Shown: piece after piece, positions 50,725-59,670 of the stretch
How the letters are laid out: the number at the start of each line of letters is the position of its first letter
How positions within the stretch are numbered: the stretch's first letter is position 1
Position numbers and translations under genes: made by a program
The notes under the pieces: generated by a model
Databases searched by the model: none
The model's input: only the letters and a program-made list of their open reading frames with translations
What the model was told of the DNA's origin: nothing
Origin: Crocinitomicaceae bacterium
GTDB lineage: Bacteria; Bacteroidota; Bacteroidia; Flavobacteriales_D; Crocinitomicaceae
NCBI GenBank assembly: GCA_021740085.1
Contig: JAIPAL010000001.1
Location: 1-64,000, forward strand
Length of the DNA: 64,000 nt
Direction: 5' to 3'

Positions 50725-52725
50725 TTATTTATAACTTCTTTGAACTAATTTTACATTCTCAAACGATAGGGGTTCTTTGTGAAGAACAGCATCGCTAGGA
50801 TTTCCTTTGTATTCCCATGCAGCAACATAGGCAAAATTTTCATCGTCTCTTTGCGCCTCACCATCAGTTGTTTGATACTCCTCTCGGAAGTGGCCACCAC
50901 AAGATTCATTCCTATGCAAGGCATCTTTAGCGAAAAGCTCCCCTAATTCCAGAAAATCAGCCACACGCATAGCTTTTGCTAATTCTGGATTAAAACTATC
51001 GGGTGTCCCTGGAATTTTTACTTCCTTATAAAAGTCTTCTCTGATTTGAGCAATTTCCTGCTGCGCTTCTTTTAAACCCTTTTCGTTTCTTGACATCCCT
51101 ACTTTATCCCACATTATTTTTCCTAATTTCTTATGAAAATAATCGGCTGGCTTACTGCCTCCGTTATTCATCAAACGACTAATCTGATCCACCACATTTT
51201 TCTCTGCGGCATCAAACTCAGGAGTATTTGTATCGATTTTCCCCATTTTGATATCTGGGGCTAAATAATCGCCAATAGTGTAAGGCAAAACAAAATACCC
51301 ATCGGCTAATCCTTGCATCAAAGCAGATGCACCCAATCGGTTGGCGCCATGATCAGAGAAATTAGATTCACCAATTGAAAAACAACCGGGAATTGTTGTT
51401 TGCAGATTGTAATCCACCCAAGTGCCTCCCATCGTGTAATGAACCGCAGGATAAATCATCATCGGTGTTGAATAGGGATCTTCATCCACTATTTTCTCGT
51501 ACATCTGAAAAAGATTTCCATATTTATTGGCCACAATTTCCGTCCCTAATTTGATAACTAATTGCTTATCGTTTTCATCTAAATGCTTCAGGCGGGCTTG
51601 ATCTATTCCGTAACGCTCAATGGCAGCAGCGAAATCTAAGTAAACAGCTTCTCCCGTTTTATTAACACCAAAACCAGCGTCACATCGCTCTTTTGCTGCC
51701 CGCGAAGCAATATCACGAGGAACCAAATTACCAAATGCTGGGTAGCGACGCTCTAAATAATAATCGCGATCTTCTTCGGCTAATTGAGTGGGTTTTAATT
51801 TTCCCTCTCGAATCATTTTTGCATCTTCCAATTTGGCAGGAACCCATATACGACCGTCATTTCGTAGTGATTCAGACATCAATGTTAATTTCGCCTGATG
51901 ATCACCAGAAACAGGGATACAAGTTGGGTGGATCTGCGTGTAACAAGGATTCGCGAAAAAAGCACCTCTTTTATGGATTTTCCAAGCGGCCGTTACATTA
52001 CTTCCCATCGCATTTGTCGAAAGAAAGAAAACATTTCCGTAGCCTCCAGAAGCGATAACCACCGCGTGTGCTGAGTGGCGCTCAATTTTTCCCGAAACCA
52101 TGTCTCTAGCAATAATACCCCTCGCTTTACCGTCAACAATTACCAAATCAAGCATTTCATGGCGATTGTGCATTTTTATTTTTCCGCGACCTATTTGTCT
52201 GTTCATAGCGGAATAAGCACCCAATAATAATTGTTGTCCAGTCTGACCCTTTGCATAAAAAGTTCTTGATACAAGGGTTCCACCAAATGATCTGTTATCT
52301 AAAAGGCCACCATATTCTCTAGCGAACGGAACGCCTTGAGCAACACACTGGTCAATAATGTTGGTGGACACCTCTGCTAAGCGATGTACATTTGATTCCC
52401 GAGCACGGTAATCTCCACCTTTCACCGTGTCGTAAAACAAACGAAAAGTAGAATCCCCATCGCCCTGATAGTTTTTTGCAGCATTAATCCCCCCTTGTGC
52501 AGCAATTGAGTGCGCACGACGCGGTGAGTCTTGAAAACAAAACGCTTTTACGTTGTAGCCTAGCTCGGCAAGGGTGGCTGCAGCAGATCCTCCAGCTAGT
52601 CCAGTTCCCACAATAATAATGTCAAGATTCCGCTTGTTTGCGGGATTCACCAAATTAATGTGGTCTTTGTAATGTGTCCATTTTTCAGCAATGGGGCCTG
52701 TGGGTATTTTTGAGTCTAAAGCCAT
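50725..52725 (-). CDS. sdhA: Succinate dehydrogenase flavoprotein subunit
   Basis: A 666-aa flavoprotein that oxidises succinate to fumarate. The FAD motif is [18 protein letters not shown] (about 39-56); [15 protein letters not shown] carries the His that binds FAD covalently. [15 protein letters not shown] and the C-terminal [16 protein letters not shown] region are typical of the Bacteroidota/epsilon-type enzyme. 6 nt after sdhC. Confidence 0.96.
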   Translation of the reverse strand: MALDSKIPTGPIAEKWTHYKDHINLVNPANKRNLDIIIVGTGLAGGSAAATLAELGYNVKAFCFQDSPRRAHSIAAQGGINAAKNYQGDGDSTFRLFYDTVKGGDYRARESNVHRLAEVSTNIIDQCVAQGVPFAREYGGLLDNRSFGGTLVSRTFYAKGQTGQQLLLGAYSAMNRQIGRGKIKMHNRHEMLDLVIVDGKARGIIARDMVSGKIERHSAHAVVIASGGYGNVFFLSTNAMGSNVTAAWKIHKRGAFFANPCYTQIHPTCIPVSGDHQAKLTLMSESLRNDGRIWVPAKLEDAKMIREGKLKPTQLAEEDRDYYLERRYPAFGNLVPRDIASRAAKERCDAGFGVNKTGEAVYLDFAAAIERYGIDQARLKHLDENDKQLVIKLGTEIVANKYGNLFQMYEKIVDEDPYSTPMMIYPAVHYTMGGTWVDYNLQTTIPGCFSIGESNFSDHGANRLGASALMQGLADGYFVLPYTIGDYLAPDIKMGKIDTNTPEFDAAEKNVVDQISRLMNNGGSKPADYFHKKLGKIMWDKVGMSRNEKGLKEAQQEIAQIREDFYKEVKIPGTPDSFNPELAKAMRVADFLELGELFAKDALHRNESCGGHFREEYQTTDGEAQRDDENFAYVAAWEYKGNPSDAVLHKEPLSFENVKLVQRSYK

Positions 52726-52731
52726 TATTAA

Positions 52732-53397
52732 TTAATGATTAAAGTGGTGAAAAAGTGCGATAAAAATGAATCCAAAAGGAATGATAACAGCAAATGCATA
52801 ACCCAATTTATGGATCGTTTTTGAATACTTATTATTGAAACCTATGGATTGAAATGATGAATTGAAGCCATGCCATAAATGCAAGAAAAGAAAGAAAAAA
52901 GACAAGGAATAAATCGCTGTTCTTATTGGGCTTTCAAACTTTTCTCCGAGCTCATGATAATAACGTTGAGCGTCCAAGGGATTTACTTCTACATATTTAT
53001 ATGCCATTTCTGGAACCCAGAAATCATAAAAGTGGAGACCTAAAAAGGATAAAACCACAATTCCTGAAATAATCATGTTTCTTGATGACCAAGAAGCATT
53101 AGAAGCACCGTTGTATTTAGCATAAGCTATTGGCCGAGACGCCCTGTTTTTAAAATCTAAAACAAAACCCATAATGAAATGGAATAATACCCCAATAATT
53201 AGTATCGGCTGCATTACAAATTGAATTAATGGGTTATTACCCATAAAGTGAGCCATCATGTTAAATAGCTCTTCACTAAAAACAGACATCAAATTAACAA
53301 AGAAATGGATCGACAAAAAAGTAATCAAAAACAAACCTGAAAGCGCCATGGCAACTTTCTTGGCAATTGATGACTTTAAAATAGTTGGATTGCTCAT
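52732..53397 (-). CDS. sdhC: Succinate dehydrogenase cytochrome b subunit
   Basis: A 221-aa membrane anchor with five hydrophobic segments and conserved histidines for two hemes (for example SIHFFVNL, LFHFIMGF, LGLHFYDFWV, HLWHGFNSSFQ). It belongs to the single large-subunit type B family. First gene of the operon, with its own promoter. Confidence 0.93.
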   Translation of the reverse strand: MSNPTILKSSIAKKVAMALSGLFLITFLSIHFFVNLMSVFSEELFNMMAHFMGNNPLIQFVMQPILIIGVLFHFIMGFVLDFKNRASRPIAYAKYNGASNASWSSRNMIISGIVVLSFLGLHFYDFWVPEMAYKYVEVNPLDAQRYYHELGEKFESPIRTAIYSLSFFFLFLHLWHGFNSSFQSIGFNNKYSKTIHKLGYAFAVIIPFGFIFIALFHHFNH

Positions 53398-53421
53398 AAT
53401 TAAATACTAAAATAATCACTG

Positions 53422-53429
53422 CAAATTTA
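53422..53429 (-). promoter_or_regulatory. -7 promoter box of sdhCAB
   Basis: TAAATTTG on the minus strand, a perfect TAnnTTTG, 24 nt before the sdhC start codon. Confidence 0.45.
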
Positions 53430-53472
53430 GTCCTTTGAAAGATTAAAAGGGGCAATAATGTCTTATTTAGAA

Positions 53473-54372
53473 TTAATTTAAATAAATAACACTTGTTTCC
53501 TCCTCACTAACTGTGAGCAGTATTTTTTTTCCAACTATTATCGCTCTATTATCTGCGATATGTCCCCCTGGGAAACCAAATAAAACCGGGATTCTCGTGT
53601 ACTCAAGTTGATCTAACACCATTTCTTGTATTGTACGGCCTAATGGAGGGTCCGTGTCTTCTAATTCGCTTATGCCGCCAATGATTAATCCCTTTGTTTT
53701 TTGAAAGACGCCCGCTTTTTTAAACGCGTACAACATTCTTTCAACTTGATAATAATGTTCTCCGACATCCTCCAAAAACAGAATACTATCCTCAAAATCA
53801 TATTGATCATCCGTGCCTAGCATACTATAAACAATACTGAGATTTCCACCAATTAAATTACCCGTGGCTATACCCGCTTTGTTGGATTGATTGGAGGGTA
53901 GTAAGAATTGTGGCCAAGAGCCTTGAAGGGTGTTTATTAAGGTTGTTAATGCCGCTTCGGTGTTTTTTTCAAAATTAATTGGCATAGAACCATGAATACT
54001 TTGAACGCCCAATTTATTCAGGCGGTGATGAAAGACGGTAATATCACTAAATCCAATCAACCATTTAGGCTCTCGTAACATGTTCGCCCAATTTATTCGG
54101 TCTACTAAACGAACGCATCCATAACCGCCTCTTGCACAAAGGATCGCTCGGACATCGGGGTGGTCTATCCCAAATTGAAAATCCAACAACCTTTCTTCAT
54201 CCGTTCCTGAAAAATAATGGTGGTTGCCAAAACAATTCTTACTAATCAACACCTTGAAGCCATTCTGCTCGAGGTGTTTTTTCGCATACAAAACCGCTTG
54301 TGGATCCATGAATTTTGCTGGTGCCGTAATATAAATAAGATCGCCTGGATTTAATGCTGGTGGTTGAATCAT
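53473..54372 (-). CDS. ldcA: LD-carboxypeptidase (S66 family)
   Basis: A 299-aa serine peptidase that removes the terminal D-Ala from murein tetrapeptides in recycling. Catalytic Ser in LIGFSDIT (about 107-114), Glu in LFLEDVGEHYYQVERM and His in GFPGGHIADN. No signal peptide, so cytoplasmic. Shares ATGA with ispD. Confidence 0.9.
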   Translation of the reverse strand: MIQPPALNPGDLIYITAPAKFMDPQAVLYAKKHLEQNGFKVLISKNCFGNHHYFSGTDEERLLDFQFGIDHPDVRAILCARGGYGCVRLVDRINWANMLREPKWLIGFSDITVFHHRLNKLGVQSIHGSMPINFEKNTEAALTTLINTLQGSWPQFLLPSNQSNKAGIATGNLIGGNLSIVYSMLGTDDQYDFEDSILFLEDVGEHYYQVERMLYAFKKAGVFQKTKGLIIGGISELEDTDPPLGRTIQEMVLDQLEYTRIPVLFGFPGGHIADNRAIIVGKKILLTVSEEETSVIYLN

Positions 54373-55037
54373 GGCTTCATTATAAAAGATTGAGCGATTG
54401 TAAGATCAAACTGGTCGGTAATTTTAATGTTTTCTTGGTTGCTTGGTACAAAATGTATCTTTACTCCCAATTGTTCCACCAAAGAGGCGTCGTCTGTTAT
54501 GTTTTCGGTAAATTCCTGGCGATAGGCACGCCGAATTATTTCCGCGTGAAAACATTGCGGAGTATGAATAATCCGAAAGTTTTTCCGGTCTACTGCAAAA
54601 TTATCATTCCCATTTACCTGTCTTATCGTATCCTTTAAATCAACGACTGGAACAACCGCTTCAAACTTCTCTAGCGAGGAAAAACAACGTTCAATAGTTG
54701 CCACTGATACGAACGGCCTTACGCCATCGTGGATGGCTATGTGCTCACCATGGACAGTAGTAAGTGCGTTTTTTATTGAGTGGAATCGCTCGACACCTCC
54801 TACCACAATACTATGTGGAACAGTAAAGCTGATGGAATTAATTAAGGATTTCCAATAATCAACCCAGTCATTTGGCAGGGTAACTACTATCTCTAAGGTA
54901 TTATCAAATGAATAAAACTCGTTAATCGTATGTGCTAAAATGGGTAAGTTTCCAATAAGCAGAAATTGTTTAGGTATTACATTTCCTGTACGTCGTCCTA
55001 TTCCTCCTGCTGTAATAATAACTGATCGTTTTATCAT
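54369..55037 (-). CDS. ispD: 2-C-methyl-D-erythritol 4-phosphate cytidylyltransferase
   Basis: A 222-aa enzyme of the MEP isoprenoid pathway. [20 protein letters not shown] binds [12 protein letters not shown] and VDLKDTIR are family motifs. The start is ATG 55037 (an in-frame TTG is 6 nt earlier, between the promoter box and ATG). Gives the precursors for the carotenoids and quinones of this organism. Confidence 0.94.
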   Translation of the reverse strand: MIKRSVIITAGGIGRRTGNVIPKQFLLIGNLPILAHTINEFYSFDNTLEIVVTLPNDWVDYWKSLINSISFTVPHSIVVGGVERFHSIKNALTTVHGEHIAIHDGVRPFVSVATIERCFSSLEKFEAVVPVVDLKDTIRQVNGNDNFAVDRKNFRIIHTPQCFHAEIIRRAYRQEFTENITDDASLVEQLGVKIHFVPSNQENIKITDQFDLTIAQSFIMKP

Positions 55038-55040
55038 GGT

Positions 55041-55048
55041 CAAAAATA
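55041..55048 (-). promoter_or_regulatory. -7 promoter box of ispD, 3 nt before ATG
   Basis: TATTTTTG on the minus strand, perfect TAnnTTTG, 3 nt before the ATG at 55037: predicted leaderless mRNA. Confidence 0.4.
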
Positions 55049-55096
55049 AGTATAAGTATGGTATCTACAAATTTTACAACTTTCCCCTTGTTTTTC

Positions 55097-55104
55097 TACC
55101 TTTG
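55097..55104 (+). promoter_or_regulatory. -7 promoter box of cysS
   Basis: TACCTTTG, perfect TAnnTTTG, 16 nt before ATG 55121. Confidence 0.45.
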
Positions 55105-55120
55105 TATAAAATCACGTTCC

Positions 55121-56590
55121 ATGACAATGCGAAAAGGTAGCCTAACTATTTACAATACCCTAAGTGGTAATAAGGAATTGTTTTGTCCAATCAATCAGGA
55201 TTTTGTAGGCATGTATGTTTGTGGGCCAACGGTATACAATTATGTGCACTTAGGAAATTGTAGGACTTTTATTTCTTTCGACTTGGCTTACCGTTATTTA
55301 CTTCATCTTGGATACCGGGTTCGTTATGTAAGAAACATAACAGATGTTGGTCATTTAGAAAGTGATGCGGATGAAGGGGAGGATAAAATATCAATCAAAG
55401 CGCGCTTAGAAAAATTGGAGCCGATGGAAATTGTACAACAATACACCATCGATTTTCATCAAGTTATGCAAGCTTTTAATGCGCTGCCACCAAATATTGA
55501 ACCCACTGCTACAGGACATCTTATCGAACAAATCGAATTTATTCATTCGATCCTTAAAAATGGCTTTGCATATGAATCAAATGGCTCTGTCTATTTTGAT
55601 GTAGAAAAATATAATACGGCATATCCTTATGGCGAATTGTCCGGAAGAAAAATTGAGGATTTAATTGCTAATTCGAGGCCACTTGACGGCCAAAATGAAA
55701 AACGAGCACCACTTGATTTTGCCCTTTGGAAAAATGCTTCGGCAGAACATATTATGAAGTGGCCATCGCCTTGGGGAATTGGTTTTCCAGGATGGCATTT
55801 AGAATGCTCCGCCATGAGCGGTAAATATTTAGGGGAGGAATTTGATATTCACGGAGGAGGAATGGATCTTAAATTTCCACACCATGAATGCGAAATTGCG
55901 CAGGGTTGTGCTGCGACTGGTAAAAAACCAGTTAATTATTGGATGCATGCCAATATGCTCACGCTTAACGGAAAAAAAATGAGTAAATCAGCCGGGAATT
56001 CCTTGTTGCCAAACGAATTGTTTTCAGGAGAAAACGAGTTGCTAAATAAAGGATTTGATCCAATGGTTGTCCGTTTTTTTATGATGCAGGCACATTATCG
56101 AAGCACCCTAGACTTTACAAGTGAGGCGCTGAGTGCGGCAGAAAAAGGATTCAAAAAACTTATGGTATCAGTAGAAAACTTAGAGTTGATTGTTCCTTCC
56201 AATCAATCAACTTTGGATGTTTCAACGCTTATCGATAGTTTTTATGCAGCAATGGATGATGATTTTAATGCGCCCGCTTTAGTCGCTAATTTATTTGAGG
56301 CCGTTAAACAAATCAATGCAGTCCTTGAAGACAAAGAATCACTAAATAAAGAAGATTTGAATCTCTTTAAAAAAGAAATGAACGGTTTTGTTTTCGACGT
56401 TCTGGGATTAAAACCTACCATTGAGAAATTAGAGGATGATCGTTTAGTCGGTGTGATGGACTTAATGATGAATTTAAGGTCAAATGCGAGAGAGAATAAA
56501 GACTGGGCAACATCGGATAAAATTAGAGACGGGCTCCTAAATGCTGGCATTAATGTTAAGGATGAAAAAAATGGCGCAAGTTGGAAATAA
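55121..56590 (+). CDS. cysS: Cysteinyl-tRNA synthetase
   Basis: A 489-aa class I synthetase that charges tRNA-Cys. [13 protein letters not shown] has the HxGN form of HIGH (H43-N46); KMSKS is at 286-290; [10 protein letters not shown] and HHECEIAQ give the zinc ligands. The start at ATG 55121 (or the ATG 6 nt later) follows the promoter box; the longer frame from 55058 includes the promoter. The gamma-carbonic anhydrase gene follows after 21 nt. Confidence 0.95.
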   Translation: MTMRKGSLTIYNTLSGNKELFCPINQDFVGMYVCGPTVYNYVHLGNCRTFISFDLAYRYLLHLGYRVRYVRNITDVGHLESDADEGEDKISIKARLEKLEPMEIVQQYTIDFHQVMQAFNALPPNIEPTATGHLIEQIEFIHSILKNGFAYESNGSVYFDVEKYNTAYPYGELSGRKIEDLIANSRPLDGQNEKRAPLDFALWKNASAEHIMKWPSPWGIGFPGWHLECSAMSGKYLGEEFDIHGGGMDLKFPHHECEIAQGCAATGKKPVNYWMHANMLTLNGKKMSKSAGNSLLPNELFSGENELLNKGFDPMVVRFFMMQAHYRSTLDFTSEALSAAEKGFKKLMVSVENLELIVPSNQSTLDVSTLIDSFYAAMDDDFNAPALVANLFEAVKQINAVLEDKESLNKEDLNLFKKEMNGFVFDVLGLKPTIEKLEDDRLVGVMDLMMNLRSNARENKDWATSDKIRDGLLNAGINVKDEKNGASWK

Positions 56591-56611
56591 CAAAACATAT
56601 TCTTTTAAGCA

Positions 56612-57124
56612 ATGGCATTAATTAAATCTTGTAAAGATCTTTCTCCTCAATTCGGTGAAGATTGTTATTTAGCCGAGAACGCTACCATAATAGGCGACGT
56701 GGTAATGGGACAACAATGCTCTGTTTGGTTCAATACCGTTATTAGAGGAGATGTGAATTCTATTCGAATCGGAAATAAAGTTAATATTCAAGATGGTGCC
56801 GTATTACATTGTACCTATCAAAAAACAACCGTTTCTATTGGAAATAACGTATCCATCGGACATAATGCGCTTGTACATGGGTGTACAATTGAAGACAATG
56901 TGTTGATTGGAATGGGGGCAATTGTTATGGATAATTGCCATATTGAATCAAATTGTATTATTGCTGCTGGGGCGGTCGTTTTAGAGGGGACACGTGTGGA
57001 ATCTTGGAGTATTTACGGTGGTGTTCCCGCAAAAAAAATTAAGACCTTGTCTCCTGAACTTTTCGAGGGGGAGGTAATGCGAATTGCTGATAATTATGTT
57101 TTTTACTCCAGTTGGTTTAAATAG
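56612..57124 (+). CDS. Gamma-carbonic anhydrase family protein
   Basis: A 170-aa left-handed beta-helix protein of hexapeptide repeats. The zinc ligands are H66 (LHCTYQ), H84 (IGHNAL) and H89 (VHGC), all in place. The IRGDVN motif (44-49) is typical of the YrdA/CamH group. It may hydrate CO2 in the cytoplasm. Downstream of cysS, probably in the same transcript. Confidence 0.9.
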   Translation: MALIKSCKDLSPQFGEDCYLAENATIIGDVVMGQQCSVWFNTVIRGDVNSIRIGNKVNIQDGAVLHCTYQKTTVSIGNNVSIGHNALVHGCTIEDNVLIGMGAIVMDNCHIESNCIIAAGAVVLEGTRVESWSIYGGVPAKKIKTLSPELFEGEVMRIADNYVFYSSWFK

Positions 57125-57170
57125 ATGGCCTTTTGATTTTTTTTTAGTTAATTTGTTAAAATATAAATTT

Positions 57171-57617
57171 ATGAAACGCTTTATTTTTCTCTCGATGATA
57201 TTTCTTTCAATCGGGTTGTTTTCGTGTAAGAAATATTCGGAGGGAGGTTTAAAAAATATGGCGGCGAGTCATATTAGAGGTACTTGGAAACTGGAAACCT
57301 ATCTCCTTAATAACATCGATTTTACAGGTGACTTATTAATCAATAGTTATAAAGAAACGTTCAATGAAGAAGGAACTTATTCGAGACAACTTATTGACAC
57401 CTTTGACCAGGTTTTAAATACTTCCGGAGGATGGGATTTTGAAGGCGAACGCAGCCTATTAACAATTTTAGGCGCGGGGGATTTTCTTTTGACGGCGAAC
57501 TCTTCAACCGCAACTGCTCCACGTAGTTATACGATTGAACGCCTAACAAAATCGGAGCTTTGGTACACCTATGATGATGGTTTGGGGAAGCATGATTTTA
57601 GGTTAATTAAACAGTAA
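57171..57617 (+). CDS. Lipocalin-like lipoprotein
   Basis: A 148-aa lipoprotein with lipobox GLFSC (C19) followed by KK. The start is ATG 57171; the longer frame overlaps the preceding gene. HIRGTWKLETYLLNN at about 34-48 and WDFEGERSLLTI, ERLTKSELWYTY and HDFRLIKQ resemble lipocalin-like domains of Bacteroidota. Probably periplasmic or outer-membrane bound; ligand unknown. Confidence 0.75.
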   Translation: MKRFIFLSMIFLSIGLFSCKKYSEGGLKNMAASHIRGTWKLETYLLNNIDFTGDLLINSYKETFNEEGTYSRQLIDTFDQVLNTSGGWDFEGERSLLTILGAGDFLLTANSSTATAPRSYTIERLTKSELWYTYDDGLGKHDFRLIKQ

Positions 57618-57632
57618 GATTACTTTATATCA

Positions 57633-58925
57633 ATGAAATATTTACCTATAAACGCAGGGCTTTTTATTCAAAATAGGGAGGCTTTTGTTAAACAAATGGA
57701 AAAGGGCGCCTTAGCCGTTTTTAATTCCAATGATGTTTTCCCAATAAGCGCAGACAGCTCGATGCCCTTTCAGCAACATCGTGATATTTTTTACCTAAGT
57801 GGGGTTGATCAAGAAGAGTCTATCTTAGTCCTGTCTCCTAATGCGAGTAATCCCGCTCATAAAGAAATACTGTTTTTAAAAGAAACTAGTGAATTAATTG
57901 CCATCTGGGAAGGGGAGAAACTTACAAAAGAGTCCGCGCTGCAAGTCTCTGGGATAAAAACAGTCTATTGGTTGCAACAATTCCCTGTCATCTTCAAGCA
58001 ATTAATGGCGGATTGCGATGCTATTTATCTAAATACCAACGAACATTTAAGAGCTTCAACAGAGGTAGAAACAAGGGAAGATCGATTTATTAAAAAAGTG
58101 AGGATTGAATACCCCGCGCATCAGACATTGAAATCTGCGCCAATATTACATCAAATTCGCGCTATTAAAAGCCAACTAGAAATAGATTTAATGCAAACGG
58201 CCTGTAATATAACTGAAGCCGGTTTCAGAAGGCTTTTGGGGTTTGTAAAGCCCGGTGTTTGGGAATATGAAATTGAAGCGGAACTTGTACATGAATTTAT
58301 TAAACGCAGATCGAAAGGTTTTGCTTATACGCCAATCATTGCATCGGGAAAAAATGCTTGTGTGCTTCACTATATTGAAAACAACCAACAATGTCAAGAC
58401 GGCGAAGTTATTTTGCTAGATGTTGCTGCAGAATATGCTAATTATTCATCTGACTTAACGAGGTGCATTCCGGTCTCTGGTCAATTTACAAAACGTCAAA
58501 AGGCGGTATATAATGCCGTGCTTCATGTAAAAAAAGAAGCAGAAAAATTGTTGGTGCCTGGCGTAATTATGGCGGATTATCATAAAAATGTCGGGTTATT
58601 AATGGAGGAGCAACTCGTTGGTCTTAATCTAATTTCAATCGACGATATTAAAAACCAAAAACCCGAATGGCCTGCTTATAAAAAATATTTTATGCACGGC
58701 ACTTCTCATTTTATCGGACTTGACACGCATGATGTGGGTCTTTGGCACCAACCAATTCAAGCAGGAATGGTTTTTACTTGTGAGCCAGGTATTTACATCC
58801 CGGAAGAAAATTTAGGAATCCGTTTGGAAGACGATTTAGTTGTCCAAGAAAAAGGAGAGCCAGTTAACCTGATGAAAAACATCCCACTTGAAGCAGAAGC
58901 GATTGAAGATTTGATGAACGCTTAA
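57633..58925 (+). CDS. pepP: Xaa-Pro aminopeptidase (M24B)
   Basis: A 430-aa metallopeptidase that removes N-terminal residues before proline. An N-terminal creatinase-like domain (1-160) is followed by the pita-bread domain with dimanganese ligands: LLDVAAEYANYSSDLTR (two Asp), HGTSHFIGLDTHDVG (His), EPGIYI (Glu) and IRLEDD (Glu). Cytoplasmic. Followed by the hydrolase gene after 1 nt. Confidence 0.92.
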   Translation: MKYLPINAGLFIQNREAFVKQMEKGALAVFNSNDVFPISADSSMPFQQHRDIFYLSGVDQEESILVLSPNASNPAHKEILFLKETSELIAIWEGEKLTKESALQVSGIKTVYWLQQFPVIFKQLMADCDAIYLNTNEHLRASTEVETREDRFIKKVRIEYPAHQTLKSAPILHQIRAIKSQLEIDLMQTACNITEAGFRRLLGFVKPGVWEYEIEAELVHEFIKRRSKGFAYTPIIASGKNACVLHYIENNQQCQDGEVILLDVAAEYANYSSDLTRCIPVSGQFTKRQKAVYNAVLHVKKEAEKLLVPGVIMADYHKNVGLLMEEQLVGLNLISIDDIKNQKPEWPAYKKYFMHGTSHFIGLDTHDVGLWHQPIQAGMVFTCEPGIYIPEENLGIRLEDDLVVQEKGEPVNLMKNIPLEAEAIEDLMNA

Positions 58926-58926
58926 A

Positions 58927-59670
58927 ATGCTCTATTCACGTGTTTTTGGTTCTGGACCAGCCCTAGTTTTTATTCATGGTTTTTTAGAATCCTCCACCAT
59001 GTGGGATGTGTTACCCCTCGCAACACTTAAGTGCCAATGTATCTTTATTGACCTGCCTGGCCATGGGAATTCCGCTTTAGAAAACACACCAGAAGAGCCT
59101 TCTATATGCTGGATAGCGGAGCAAGTTATCTCTACACTAGAGATGCTGGGAATAAATTCCTTTTCCATCGTTGGACATTCGATGGGTGCTTATGTTGCGC
59201 TAGAAATTAAAAGAATAATGCCTGGTTGTAGAAAAGTCGTTTTACTTAATTCTAATTTTTGGACGGACGGGGAACAGAAGAAAAAAGACCGGGTGCGTGT
59301 TGCTTCACTCGTTTTGAAAGCAAAAAACCTCTTTATTCAAGAAGCTATTCCACACTTGTTTCATGATATAAAAAAACACGAAGAAACTATTTTATCTTTA
59401 ATTAAGGAAGCAAAAAAAATGGAGGCGAGTGCCATTGCTTTTTCGTCCTTAGCCATGAGAAATAGGACGGATTTTAGTACTCATATTGAAGAAAATCCAC
59501 GTGATTATCTTTTCGTTCATGGGGTGTTGGACAGGCTTATTGAGGTGGAAGAATACCGCCGAAAAACCATCGCGTTTCCTGAACAGCTCTACCTAATCGA
59601 TGGGGCCGGTCATATGTCACCTTGGGAAAATCCTACTGCAGTAATGAGTTGTATTAAGTCCGCACTATAA
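58927..59670 (+). CDS. Alpha/beta hydrolase
   Basis: A 247-aa hydrolase. FIHGFLESS (15-23) forms the oxyanion region; the nucleophile S85 is in VGHSMGAY; Asp in GVLDRLI and His in GAGHMS complete the triad. Substrate unknown. Coupled to pepP. Its last 6 nt overlap the convergent T9SS gene. Confidence 0.85.
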   Translation: MLYSRVFGSGPALVFIHGFLESSTMWDVLPLATLKCQCIFIDLPGHGNSALENTPEEPSICWIAEQVISTLEMLGINSFSIVGHSMGAYVALEIKRIMPGCRKVVLLNSNFWTDGEQKKKDRVRVASLVLKAKNLFIQEAIPHLFHDIKKHEETILSLIKEAKKMEASAIAFSSLAMRNRTDFSTHIEENPRDYLFVHGVLDRLIEVEEYRRKTIAFPEQLYLIDGAGHMSPWENPTAVMSCIKSAL

